Part shown: in pieces, positions 24,631 through 33,421 of the stretch
How the letters are laid out: each line of letters starts with the position of its first letter
Numbering within the stretch: the stretch's first letter is position 1
NCBI RefSeq assembly: GCF_000271665.2
Contig: NZ_CP010978.1
Span: 1,830,501 to 1,894,500, forward strand
DNA: 64,000 nt
Reading direction: 5' to 3'
DNA from: Pelosinus fermentans JBW45
GTDB taxonomy: Bacteria; Bacillota; Negativicutes; DSM-13327
Notes under the pieces: model-generated
Database searches by the model: none
What the model was told of the DNA's origin: nothing
Seen by the model: only the letters and a program-made list of their open reading frames with translations
Position numbers and translations under genes: made by a program

Positions 24631-27600
24631 ATGGCTATGAATCCGTATGTAGGATGGGGCGTAACGACGCTCTTATCCTATTTTTTAAATAAGAGTAACA
24701 ACAGCTCTTCATCAAGCAGTGAACCCGCTGAATTAAGCGCGGAGGCTTCAGAACTTGGCACTCCCGTACCAGTAATTATGGGAAGATCGATACTTAAAAG
24801 CCCTTTAACGATTTATTATGGTGGTTTTAAATCAAGGGCCTATACCGAAACCTATTCCGCACATGCTAACTTTTCAGCATGGCCGATCATATTATCAGCA
24901 TTGGCTGTATGGGCGTCTTCTGCGATTACAGGAGCATCTATTACAGGTACACCTCATAGTCATGGATCCTATGCACCACCTCCAGGAGAGCACAAGCACG
25001 GGAATAAGGAAAGTGTTGGTCCGCAAATATTGATGCTATTTGTAACTTGGTTGCTAAACTGGCTCATTAATGGACGTAACTTAAAAACAACAATTCAAAA
25101 AGGATTCAAGTACTATCTAGGCTATCAAATGCTATGCTGCGTATCTGGCACCGATATTCGATTACGGGGCTTGTACATTGGCTACGATGCGAACAGTGAA
25201 TACGATAATAACGGAGCCGTATGGACTGGCAATATATCGCGAGAAGATCATTTGACTGCACCCTATGTAATTAGAGTTGATAAAGAGGAGCTATTCGGTG
25301 GGGTGGATGAAAATGGTGGCTTTGTAGGTGATGTAAGAATTTATTTAGGCGGTGCAGATCAACCCACTGATCCCTGGATGATCGAACAAATGAGTGCGGA
25401 TTCGGTGCAGGAAGAATTGCGCGGTCTTACTCCTGCCTATCGACCATTTGTAAGCCTGGTTGTCCCTGTTGCATACATCGGTAAACAAGCGTCAATCCCT
25501 ACAACATGGGTTGATGTGCAATGGATACCAAACCGTTTAGGGTTAGGGGGAATCGGAGATAATGACGCGAATCCAGCAGAAGTAATTTATGAAATGCATG
25601 TTAATAATGAATGGGGGCTTGGAAAATCACCGGAATTGTTAGACGTTAATTCCCTTAAGGCAATTGGTGCAGTATTAAAAACAGAAGGGTTAGGAATCAC
25701 CGTTAAAATCACCAGCAAGACAGAGGTAAAAACGCTCATTGATAACATCTGTGAGCATTTAGATATGGTACGATACGCGGATCCCATGACAGGGAAGTTG
25801 ACCTTTAAGCTCATTCGGGATGATTATGCGATTGATAACTTATCCATGATTGATGAAACCATGTGTAGCTCCATTGATTTTACCCGGGTTGTATGGTCAA
25901 GCTCTGCAGGTGAAATTGTTGCTAAATATTCGGATAGCTCTTCTCTGTATAATACCAGTACGGTAATGGAAAACGACCCTGCCATCATTGAAGCCAACAA
26001 TGGCGATCGAAATTCTCAGGATATCGATTTTACCTACTTTACTACGGCAAAGAATGCAGCATGGGCAGCAAACAGGGAGCTCAAGCAACAAGGCTTTCCT
26101 CTTGCCTCCGTAAAATTGGTTTGCAATCGCAAAGCAGCAGCCTATCGCCCTGGCGATGTATTTAAACTCAATTGGAAGCCTTACGGCATATCCAATTTGA
26201 TTATGAGGGTGAGTGATATTGATTTAGGCGATTTTATTACCGGCGAAATCACCCTAGAAGCCATAGAGGATGTCTTTGGTGTTGGCAAAACAACGTATGG
26301 ATCCAATGACACGACGTCCTGGACAAAACCGCCAACATACCCTACAGGAGTGCAACACTTTCGATATTTTGAAGCACCTTGGGAGCTCTTACAATCCAAA
26401 GAAAGCTATGTGTATGCTGCAGCTGTATTGCCCGATAGTCTTACGGAAAAGTGGAATCTATGGCGGTATAAGGATTCCTCATGGCTCAAAACAAACGGCA
26501 TGACCAAATGGACACCAGCAGGGCAGCTAGTTGGAACCCTTGCAGAAGAGGGTGAGGTGGAAGATGTCGTTGGTTTTGAGGTAATCAACTTAGGGGGAAT
26601 GCTGGATTTAGCACGGCGCAGTACCGAGTCAGGTATCCAATTAGCACGCAATGGATCCAGAATCATCATGATTGACAATGAGATCATGGGCTGGGGAACC
26701 ATATCACAGCTTGCGAATGGTAACTTTAAAATATCTAATATTATCCGTGCGACGTATGATACCGTGCCAGCTGTTCACACACCTGGCTCTATCGTATATT
26801 TCTTGGATTATGGGTATTATGGCAATGTGACTACTGGCGGTCCTGTGTGTGCTGCTGGTTATACCGTAAACGAGCAGTATAACATTACTACCGCTACTGC
26901 TTATAAGGAAGAAGCCTTTAATAGTGCTAGAAATACAAGGCTTGTCACCGTTAGACGCTCAGAACGACCTGCTCCGCCAGGGCGTATTCGCATGACCAGT
27001 CATTTACAGGCATCCGTCCCTAGACTGATAAAAGCGGCTGGCGATGTAACCATATCCTGGGCAGTGCGCAATAAAACAGCATCCCATGGGTGTGTGTCAC
27101 AGGATGATCTAACGGATTACTATTCTGGACAAGGATTTCATGCTCCGGAAGGGTTAGAGACAGTGGTAAGGGCTTACCTTGGAAGCACGCTGATTCACAC
27201 TGAAATATTGTCTCAGACAGCAGCAGGCGAAGGGGAAATTGATCCTGTGACTCCAACGACCGGCACTTACACCTGGGCGCAGCGTTGCTTATATCGTATG
27301 GACTTTACACAAGATACCACGATCACCATTGGATCCAAATTAGATGGGTTAGAGTCCTATCAAAGCCATAGCCGGACTTTTGCGTGGAAGCCTCCCTATA
27401 TTGTGGATGCCTGCGCTACGGAAGAAGAGGCGAGGGGAATTATAGCTCGTATTTACAGCAACGGGAATGTAACAGTGGTCTTTGATGATGCTACACTCAA
27501 TAAAACAATTCCTGTTACTTCGATGCCGTTAATCCTGTTAGGTACTGTTTATGAAACGGAACAGGAAGATGCAATACTAGCCCAAAATGGCAAATGGGTG

Positions 27601-27771
27601 GTACCAAACGGCATGGCAGTAGCGATTACAGGAGCTACTGCCTATGATGTGATACCTTTATCGAATGGCTACATTGCTCTCAGTTATTTGAATCCGGACG
27701 AGCTGGGATCCCTGATCGCGTATCAATACAATGGATCTATTTTTAATCAAATTAGCATACCGAATTTTTAA
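24631..27771 (+). CDS. Tail tip / central tail hub protein (phage tail protein, gpJ-like position)
   Basis: This 1046-residue protein has an N-terminal region (LGTPVPVIMGRSILKSPLTIYYGGF), then two hydrophobic helices at about residues 83-101 and 131-147 separated by a His/Pro/Gly-rich loop with H109, H111, H121 and H123, then a hub domain with PVAYIGKQASIPTTWVDVQW and a phage-tail_3-like region (NEWGLGKSPELLDVNSLKAIGAVL, VRYADPMTGKLTFKLIRDDYAI). The C-terminal 400 residues are beta-rich and probably carry receptor-contact domains. It would be the tip baseplate hub. The membrane-like segments are unusual and may serve in envelope penetration. Confidence 0.78.
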   Translation: MAMNPYVGWGVTTLLSYFLNKSNNSSSSSSEPAELSAEASELGTPVPVIMGRSILKSPLTIYYGGFKSRAYTETYSAHANFSAWPIILSALAVWASSAITGASITGTPHSHGSYAPPPGEHKHGNKESVGPQILMLFVTWLLNWLINGRNLKTTIQKGFKYYLGYQMLCCVSGTDIRLRGLYIGYDANSEYDNNGAVWTGNISREDHLTAPYVIRVDKEELFGGVDENGGFVGDVRIYLGGADQPTDPWMIEQMSADSVQEELRGLTPAYRPFVSLVVPVAYIGKQASIPTTWVDVQWIPNRLGLGGIGDNDANPAEVIYEMHVNNEWGLGKSPELLDVNSLKAIGAVLKTEGLGITVKITSKTEVKTLIDNICEHLDMVRYADPMTGKLTFKLIRDDYAIDNLSMIDETMCSSIDFTRVVWSSSAGEIVAKYSDSSSLYNTSTVMENDPAIIEANNGDRNSQDIDFTYFTTAKNAAWAANRELKQQGFPLASVKLVCNRKAAAYRPGDVFKLNWKPYGISNLIMRVSDIDLGDFITGEITLEAIEDVFGVGKTTYGSNDTTSWTKPPTYPTGVQHFRYFEAPWELLQSKESYVYAAAVLPDSLTEKWNLWRYKDSSWLKTNGMTKWTPAGQLVGTLAEEGEVEDVVGFEVINLGGMLDLARRSTESGIQLARNGSRIIMIDNEIMGWGTISQLANGNFKISNIIRATYDTVPAVHTPGSIVYFLDYGYYGNVTTGGPVCAAGYTVNEQYNITTATAYKEEAFNSARNTRLVTVRRSERPAPPGRIRMTSHLQASVPRLIKAAGDVTISWAVRNKTASHGCVSQDDLTDYYSGQGFHAPEGLETVVRAYLGSTLIHTEILSQTAAGEGEIDPVTPTTGTYTWAQRCLYRMDFTQDTTITIGSKLDGLESYQSHSRTFAWKPPYIVDACATEEEARGIIARIYSNGNVTVVFDDATLNKTIPVTSMPLILLGTVYETEQEDAILAQNGKWVVPNGMAVAITGATAYDVIPLSNGYIALSYLNPDELGSLIAYQYNGSIFNQISIPNF

Positions 27772-27787
27772 AGGCAGGTGATTTACA

Positions 27788-28732
27788 ATGGCTACAGAAA
27801 CACCGAATATAAAACTGAAACTCATTGAAGATACAGATCTAGTCAATCAGGATTTAATCAATGCCAATTCCTTACGCCTAGAGAATGAGCTAACGACGGT
27901 TAGAACGAATATAGCCACATTAAACGATAATGTGGGTAAAGTGGGCAGTAAGAAAGTGGATGAAGCCAGTAGAGTAAATGGTGCATCTCTAGTATGGGAT
28001 ACTGCGCTGGATCAGTATAAACATACAGTTATTACTGGGGGAGGTGGTGGTGCATCGTCGGCAGCGGATGTATCTAATACTCCAGCTGGTAATATATCGT
28101 CGGAAAATGTTCAGGATGCAATATATGAGTTGGACACGAAGAAGGCTAGTGTAGATTCTCCTTCATTAACAGGTACGCCAACGATAAATGGCAAAGCCAT
28201 AGTCGCTACTGATGATAGTAGACTTACTGATGAAAGGGTTCCTGTCGATGATAGTGTAACTGATGCTAAAATCGGTAATCGCACGGCTGCAGATGCCACG
28301 CCTCCCACTAGTTTAACATCTACATTACTTGGTCACCTAACAAACATTTATAGTATGTTTAAACTGATTACTGGTAAATCAACGGGTATATTGCCTCCAT
28401 CTGCATCCTTAGAAACATTGTGGACACAAGCTGATATAGGGACTTTATTCATCTCTGCGGGATCTACTTTTAGCCCTATAACGCGAGCAGGGCGTAATAA
28501 GACCTACAATAAGATTTTTGTAGATTGTCATGGGGAAACACCTACATCTTTAGTGCTTACTATCTATCACGATGGCGCCTTACTTTATACCTCTCCTGCA
28601 ATTATCCAAGATGAGACTTCCTTAAATGTAGCATTGAGTATTACAGGAGAACAAAAAGTACAAGCGTTTGTAAGTAATACTACAGGGCTGACAAAAGGGA
28701 TTAGCGTTAGTATTATGCAGGTGAATCGATAA
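27788..28732 (+). CDS. Tail fibre-like protein
   Basis: This 314-residue protein begins with a helical attachment segment (IKLKLIEDTDLVNQDLINANSLRLENELTTVRTNIATLNDNV), followed by a Gly-rich hinge (TGGGGGASSAADVSN) and a fibre repeat-like shaft (NISSENVQDAIYELDTKKASVDSPSLTGTPTINGK), the classic SLTGTPTINGKAIV element of collagen-free phage fibres. The C-terminal 100 residues form a beta-rich tip. An SD (AAAGGCAGGTGA) precedes ATG 27788. The stop overlaps the next ATG by one base. Confidence 0.8.
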   Translation: MATETPNIKLKLIEDTDLVNQDLINANSLRLENELTTVRTNIATLNDNVGKVGSKKVDEASRVNGASLVWDTALDQYKHTVITGGGGGASSAADVSNTPAGNISSENVQDAIYELDTKKASVDSPSLTGTPTINGKAIVATDDSRLTDERVPVDDSVTDAKIGNRTAADATPPTSLTSTLLGHLTNIYSMFKLITGKSTGILPPSASLETLWTQADIGTLFISAGSTFSPITRAGRNKTYNKIFVDCHGETPTSLVLTIYHDGALLYTSPAIIQDETSLNVALSITGEQKVQAFVSNTTGLTKGISVSIMQVNR

Positions 28733-29247
28733 TGGCGTGGGTACGTGAACCGAATAATATAGTGCCTATCATGACTAGCAATACTACGCCTAGAGGTGTA
28801 GCCTTTGCTAGCTCAGAGGGGGCCGCTAATGTGGCAGCAGCAGCATATAATAATAATTTAGGAACTGCTTGGTATCCTAAACAGTCTCCATTAACGCCAC
28901 CACCTTGGAAGCTTGGCTATGAGTTTGTAGAGCCGGCAAGAATTTATGGGTATACAATTTTATCTTGGATCTTGGTTGGTTGGGCACCTAAGAACTGGAC
29001 ATTTGAAGGATGGACAGGGACTGCTTGGAAAGTTTTACATACTCGGACAAATATAACAGCATGGTCTACTACTACACCAAATAGATATTTGTTTACCAAT
29101 ACTGAAAAATATCTAAAATATCAACTAAATGTGACTGCATCAAATACAACTAACACTTTATGGATATGTAAACTGGAGATGTTGGGAGATCCTTTACCAG
29201 AGCCAACTGCTAACTTGTTAATACCTCAAGCAATAGGGTGTTTTTAG
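28732..29247 (+). CDS. Discoidin (F5/8 type C)-like carbohydrate-binding protein
   Basis: This 171-residue protein resembles a free-standing discoidin domain: a start of SSEGAANVAAAAYNNNLGTAWYPKQ, then GYEFVEPARIYGYTILSWI, WTFEGWTGTAWKVLHTRTN and a final KYLKYQLNVTASNTTNTLWICKLEMLG. This fold binds cell-surface glycans and is used by phages as a receptor-binding accessory. It overlaps the fibre gene stop by one base, so stoichiometric coupling to the fibre is probable. Confidence 0.72.
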   Translation: MAWVREPNNIVPIMTSNTTPRGVAFASSEGAANVAAAAYNNNLGTAWYPKQSPLTPPPWKLGYEFVEPARIYGYTILSWILVGWAPKNWTFEGWTGTAWKVLHTRTNITAWSTTTPNRYLFTNTEKYLKYQLNVTASNTTNTLWICKLEMLGDPLPEPTANLLIPQAIGCF

Positions 29248-29269
29248 ATAGTACCGTTTATTAATGTAG

Positions 29270-29294
29270 GAGCCAGGTGAGGCTCTATTTTTTA
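29270..29294 (+). terminator. Weak terminator between the tail and lysis modules
   Basis: The arms gagcc and ggctc with a six-base loop are followed by tattttttat. The stem is short, so it is probably only partial. A nine-codon frame with SD lies downstream at 29305-29331 (ATG to TGA) and may be spurious. Confidence 0.45.
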
Positions 29295-29378
29295 TGAGGT
29301 GATTATGAATAGATCGCGTGAACCTTGCTGACTTATGGTCAGTATTTTTTATGTTTATTTTTAGGGAGAGGTGAGAGG

Positions 29379-29915
29379 ATGGATTTTGAAAACTTATTAA
29401 AAGCAGTTATAAAGGCAGGGCAAAGCCTTGCTGATGCCTGGTTGTTTAAAATGGTGGTAGCGTTAGTAATAAGCACTGTTACTAGTGTACATGGAAGTGC
29501 ATTAATCGCATTTGCTACGCTGGTATTTATTGATTTGCTAACTCGGTGGATTGCTTTATGCTACACGCATTTAAAGGATTGCGGGATGGAGAATGATTTA
29601 TTGAGTTGTATTCTGGACATTCCAAAGGCGTTTAAGGCGGGGTATATCAATAGCAATGCCATGAAACATCGATTTGTTGGTAAAATCATTGTCTACATAG
29701 TACTAACCTTTATGGCTGTGAAAACGGATGAACTGCTGCAGCTCTCAGGTGAAACGGCATTGATACTGAAAGTAACTTGGGTGTACCTGGCAGCAACAGA
29801 AGCCATTAGCGTGTTGGAGAACTTAAGAGATGCAGGAGTTGAGCAAGCTAACGGCCTGCTTGACTTTTTGCGGAGCCGGTTGGCTGTATTAGTGGAGAGA
29901 TTTAAGCAAAAATAA
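29379..29915 (+). CDS. Phage holin (toxin secretion/holin-like)
   Basis: The ATG at 29379 lies behind GGGAGAGGTGAGAGG; the frame opens upstream at 29325 but without an SD. The 178-residue protein begins with an amphipathic helix (FENLLKAVIKAGQSLADAW), then about three hydrophobic segments (FKMVVALVISTVTSVHGSALIAFATLVFIDLL; FVGKIIVYIVLTFMAV; LILKVTWVYLAATEAI) and a charged C-terminus. This is the pattern of holins of the Bacteriophage_holin_4 type. It is followed directly by the amidase, as in lysis cassettes. Confidence 0.75.
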   Translation: MDFENLLKAVIKAGQSLADAWLFKMVVALVISTVTSVHGSALIAFATLVFIDLLTRWIALCYTHLKDCGMENDLLSCILDIPKAFKAGYINSNAMKHRFVGKIIVYIVLTFMAVKTDELLQLSGETALILKVTWVYLAATEAISVLENLRDAGVEQANGLLDFLRSRLAVLVERFKQK

Positions 29916-29932
29916 AATTGGAGGAATTTATT

Positions 29933-30511
29933 ATGCGTATTGTAATTGATCCAGGTCATGCAGGGAGATTGACAGATCCGGGGGCTGTATCGCCCTTTAC
30001 AGGATTAAGAGAATCCGATGTTGTTCTATCAATGGCGTTTATGGTCCAGCGCTATCTGCAAGCGGTAGGATATGAAGTTTTGTTGACCAGGACCCAGGAT
30101 GAGCAGCCAGAAACCGATGATTTAAGCTATCGCACTAACTTAGCAAACTCTTGGGGAGCTGACTTATTTATTAGTCTGCACTGCAATAGTGCAGGTAGTT
30201 CATCGGCTAAAGGCTACGAAGTTTGGACATCACCAGGGCAGACCCAGGGAGATATTTTAGCAACAAAAATATTTAACCAGATTGCAAATGAGTTTCCGGA
30301 TCGAGTAGGTCGAACTGATTACAGTGATGGTGATCCAGACAAAGAAAGTCGATTCTACGTGCTCATGTATACAGATGCACCTGCTTGCTTAGTTGAGACG
30401 GCATTCATCTCCAATGAGGACGAGGGACAATTGTTGGCAAATCCAACTTGGCAGGATCGGTATGCTAGAGCTATTGCGCGAGGTATCACTGATTATGTAG
30501 GAGGTTTATAA
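29933..30511 (+). CDS. Endolysin: N-acetylmuramoyl-L-alanine amidase (Amidase_3)
   Basis: This 192-residue zinc amidase hydrolyses the bond between N-acetylmuramic acid and L-alanine. The motifs are IDPGHAG with H9, LRESDVVL with E27, SLHCNS with H83 as zinc ligands, and LVETAFISNEDE with the catalytic E155. The ATG at 29933 follows TTGGAGGAA; a TTG at 29918 lies inside that SD. No cell-wall-binding domain is attached, common for phages of diderm hosts with thin peptidoglycan. It is between the holin and a spanin-like gene. Confidence 0.92.
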   Translation: MRIVIDPGHAGRLTDPGAVSPFTGLRESDVVLSMAFMVQRYLQAVGYEVLLTRTQDEQPETDDLSYRTNLANSWGADLFISLHCNSAGSSSAKGYEVWTSPGQTQGDILATKIFNQIANEFPDRVGRTDYSDGDPDKESRFYVLMYTDAPACLVETAFISNEDEGQLLANPTWQDRYARAIARGITDYVGGL

Positions 30512-30513
30512 AG

Positions 30514-31077
30514 ATGATTAATCTAGATGTAAGCAAGTCGTTTATCGCAAATAACTGGAAATATTTCATGGGGCTAGTCGTTATACTGGCCCTTTTGTTT
30601 TGGGGCCGGCAAGAATACCAGCAGTGGAAGCAGCACATCATTGATCAAGCGCAGAAAGCAAATACTCAAACAGTTGTTACATTGCCGACTCAAGTGATAA
30701 ACACTAGTACAGAAACAATCAGAGAGGTTGCTGTACAAGCTCCAAGCCAGGAGGGGGCTATTCTCCAATTCGTAGAGCGACAAGGTAAGGTAATTGCTAT
30801 AGTAAATGGTCAAGAGATCGAGGTTCCAAACGTATCCGGTCAGCCTGACGTAAAGATAGGCGAGAATGGAGAGCTTAGATTTTCAACGTCATCTACTACT
30901 AAAATAGATGTTACCGACATGGCAAATGCTCAGGCAAGACTGATTGCTAACCAAGAACTAGAAAAACAGGCTAAAATAAATGCTGAGGAAATGAAAAAAG
31001 AAAAATCCTCCCGCAAGAAGGAACGTATTGGATGGATACTTGGGACTGCTGCAGGAGGATATTTACTGACACGTTAG
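30514..31077 (+). CDS. Membrane-anchored coiled-coil protein of the lysis cassette, possible spanin
   Basis: This 187-residue protein has one N-terminal TM helix (about 16-31, WKYFMGLVVILALLFWG), a periplasmic helical/Gln-rich linker, a beta-rich middle (VIAIVNGQEIEVPNV; DVKIGENGELRFSTSS) and a C-terminal coiled coil (ARLIANQELEKQAKINAEEMKKE) before a basic stretch and a short hydrophobic end (IGWILGTAAGGYLLTR). It starts two bases after the amidase stop. In a host with an outer membrane, a third lysis gene fusing the membranes is expected. The layout is reminiscent of i-spanins but no lipoprotein partner was found, so function is uncertain. Confidence 0.5.
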   Translation: MINLDVSKSFIANNWKYFMGLVVILALLFWGRQEYQQWKQHIIDQAQKANTQTVVTLPTQVINTSTETIREVAVQAPSQEGAILQFVERQGKVIAIVNGQEIEVPNVSGQPDVKIGENGELRFSTSSTTKIDVTDMANAQARLIANQELEKQAKINAEEMKKEKSSRKKERIGWILGTAAGGYLLTR

Positions 31078-31083
31078 AATTAC

Positions 31084-31123
31084 AGCCGTCTACCTTATTT
31101 AGGTGGACGGCTCTTGTATTTTT
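31084..31123 (+). terminator. Strong terminator of the phage late operon
   Basis: The 12-bp arms agccgtctacct and aggtggacggct (one T-G mismatch pair) are followed by cttgtattttt. It ends the structural and lysis transcription unit. Confidence 0.85.
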
Positions 31124-31130
31124 AGGCTGC

Positions 31131-31160
31131 TTTACAAAAATGGTATATTTAGGGTATCAT
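31131..31160 (+). promoter_or_regulatory. Probable promoter of the GHKL-nuclease gene
   Basis: TTTACA at 31131-31136 and TATCAT at 31155-31160 have an 18-base spacer, right after the late terminator, and a second -10-like TATAAT lies at 31164-31169. The ATG of the next gene is at 31200. Confidence 0.5.
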
Positions 31161-31199
31161 AAGTATAATTAGTCCACATGGTAATAAGGAGTGTTTCAC

Positions 31200-33167
31200 A
31201 TGTCTTTTCAACTTCCAGTTGTTGTTACTGATGATTTTTTAAATAGAATAAAAGCTTCACCTATTTCTGCACTAAATGAATTATTGTGGAATGGTCTTGA
31301 TGCCGATGCTAGTATTGTAGATATTAGTTATGAAGCTACATCTATGGGAGCAATAGAGCAAGTAATTATAAAAGATAACGGGCATGGTATCGATTTCAGC
31401 ACAGTAAATCAAACATTTGGTTTTTTAGGTGGATCTAAAAAACAACAACAATGTAAAACTCAAACTGGAAGAGCAATGCATGGGAAAAAAGGATCTGGCC
31501 GTTATTTAGCACTATCAATTGGTCGCAACATCACTTGGCAGAGTGTATACAGAAAAGAAGATGGTCAGAATTACCGCTTTGAGATTAATTGTGATGCTGA
31601 TAATCCTAATATTTTTAACATATCAGACGAGAACCCCACGGATGCACATACAGGTGTAGCTGTTGTGATTACTTGCATCCGAGAAAGCGTCTCTAACCAA
31701 TTAAACAATAGAGAAAAACTGCTCTTAGAATTAAATAAAACATTTGCTCCGTATTTACTTACTTTTACTGGAATTAAAATTGTTGTTGATGGACTACAGT
31801 TGCAACCGGAAAAAATGATAGAAGATAATGTAACTATTGGTCTTATGGTTAAAAATGAAAATGACGATCTAATTTCTGGGCAAATAAAGATCATACGATG
31901 GAAAAATAACAACGTAAAAACATTCTACGCTTGCTCGTTAGCTGGCGTTCCTTATGATACAATATCGCTTAATGTAGATACGGGAAGAATGCCAATCACT
32001 GCTTATCTGTGTTCTGAGTATATCGAAAGAATATATGATAACAATTTGATTATGGATACAGGATATGAACTTCTTTGCAATGGAATGAAGGGTAAAATAA
32101 AAGAATATTATCGTAATTGGGTTTCGTGTAATGCAATTCAGACTGTAAATAAACTAAAAGAAGAAGGAACCTATCCTTATAAAGGCGCTCCAAAAACAGA
32201 ATTAGACCTTGCTGAAAGGCAAGTTTTTGATATTTGCTTGGTTAATCTTAATGAAGCAAAGCCAGATATATTTAGTATGCCAAAAGCGGCGAAAAGTTTG
32301 ACAATGGGATTGATTAAAGAAGCTCTCCACCAAAATCCTACTAATCTAAAAAAAGTACTTAAAGAAGTTCTAAATTTATCAGAAAGAGATTTAGGTGACC
32401 TGGTTGACATACTAGAGAAGACAACTTTAAACTCTATTATTAGTACAACTAAAATGATAGGAGATCGTCTAAAATTTTTAAATGGTTTAGAGCAGATGAT
32501 ATACTCTAAGGAATATTCCAAATATGTTAGAGAGCGTAGTCAGTTACACAAAATACTGCTTAATGAACTCTGGATATTTGGGGAACAGTATGCTCTTGGA
32601 GTTAGTGACCAAAAACTTTATAATGCATTAAAAGATTATGCTAAATTTTTAAATCGTGAAGAGCTTGCTATGGATTTATTGCCTGAAGAAGTGCAGTCCA
32701 TGAGTGACATCCCTGATATTTGTTTATGGCAGCAATATTCACTAGGCAGGGCAGATACAGTTGAGAATTTAGTTATTGAGTTAAAGCGACCGTCGGTTGT
32801 TATTAGTGATGTAGAGATTGCTCAAATAAAAAGATATGCATTAACTGTAGCTGATAATCCTAGATTCCCCAAAGAGAAGACCAATTGGACGTTCTTACTA
32901 GTTAGTAGTGATATAGATAAGTTTGCACGTTTTGGTTTACGAGAAATTAATAATATAGCTGGGGTTAGTATAGATGATCAAAATATTCGTGTTATAGTAA
33001 AAGATTGGGGGCAAATAATTAGTGAGGCCCATGCAAGATATAAATTTTTAGAAGAAAAACTCAGTGCTTCCGTTACAAATAATGAGGGCATTAAGTATTT
33101 GCAGGAGAGATATTCTAAATTGTTGCCAAATTGTATGCTTGAGACAGCAAGCGCACTAGAAAAATAG
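31200..33167 (+). CDS. GHKL (HSP90-like) ATPase fused to a Shedu-like PD-(D/E)xK nuclease, candidate anti-phage protein
   Basis: The ATG at 31200 lies eight bases after AAGGAG; a GTG nine bases upstream is inside the SD. The 655-residue protein has a GHKL ATP-binding domain at residues 15-175: N-box E27-LLW-N31, G1 box D59-N-G-H-G63, and a glycine-rich lid at 95-100 (GKKGSG). A helical middle follows. The C-terminal domain has a nuclease core: D506 in IPDICLWQQ, E527-L-K529 in VIELKRP, and a following IAQIKRYA helix with Q, as in Shedu (DUF4263) nucleases. The combination of sensing ATPase and nuclease, flanked by promoter and terminator inside a prophage, fits a phage-defence or exclusion gene. 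Domain calls are from visible motifs; function is inferred. Confidence 0.75.
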   Translation: MSFQLPVVVTDDFLNRIKASPISALNELLWNGLDADASIVDISYEATSMGAIEQVIIKDNGHGIDFSTVNQTFGFLGGSKKQQQCKTQTGRAMHGKKGSGRYLALSIGRNITWQSVYRKEDGQNYRFEINCDADNPNIFNISDENPTDAHTGVAVVITCIRESVSNQLNNREKLLLELNKTFAPYLLTFTGIKIVVDGLQLQPEKMIEDNVTIGLMVKNENDDLISGQIKIIRWKNNNVKTFYACSLAGVPYDTISLNVDTGRMPITAYLCSEYIERIYDNNLIMDTGYELLCNGMKGKIKEYYRNWVSCNAIQTVNKLKEEGTYPYKGAPKTELDLAERQVFDICLVNLNEAKPDIFSMPKAAKSLTMGLIKEALHQNPTNLKKVLKEVLNLSERDLGDLVDILEKTTLNSIISTTKMIGDRLKFLNGLEQMIYSKEYSKYVRERSQLHKILLNELWIFGEQYALGVSDQKLYNALKDYAKFLNREELAMDLLPEEVQSMSDIPDICLWQQYSLGRADTVENLVIELKRPSVVISDVEIAQIKRYALTVADNPRFPKEKTNWTFLLVSSDIDKFARFGLREINNIAGVSIDDQNIRVIVKDWGQIISEAHARYKFLEEKLSASVTNNEGIKYLQERYSKLLPNCMLETASALEK

Positions 33168-33333
33168 TTATATATTTAGCAGTTCCTTACTTATAGTTTT
33201 TTACATAAACAAAATTATTGAAAATAAGCAAAGTCTACTTGTATAAAAAAATAAGAAATACCCTAGGCCTTAATGGATTAGGGATAGCTTCGTTTTAATA
33301 GAGATTAAAATTATCACAATTTTTTATACACAA

Positions 33334-33370
33334 AAAGCCGCCTTACTCTTTGAGTTTGGCGGCTTTTTTT
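33334..33370 (+). terminator. Terminator of the GHKL-nuclease gene
   Basis: The arms aaagccgcc and ggcggcttt enclose a 15-base loop and are followed by ttttttt. The left arm and loop share 19 of 21 positions with 34341-34361. Confidence 0.85.
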
Positions 33371-33421
33371 ATTTCTATTGATGTATTATAATTAGTATAC
33401 ACTTGTTAATGGAGGCGTATT

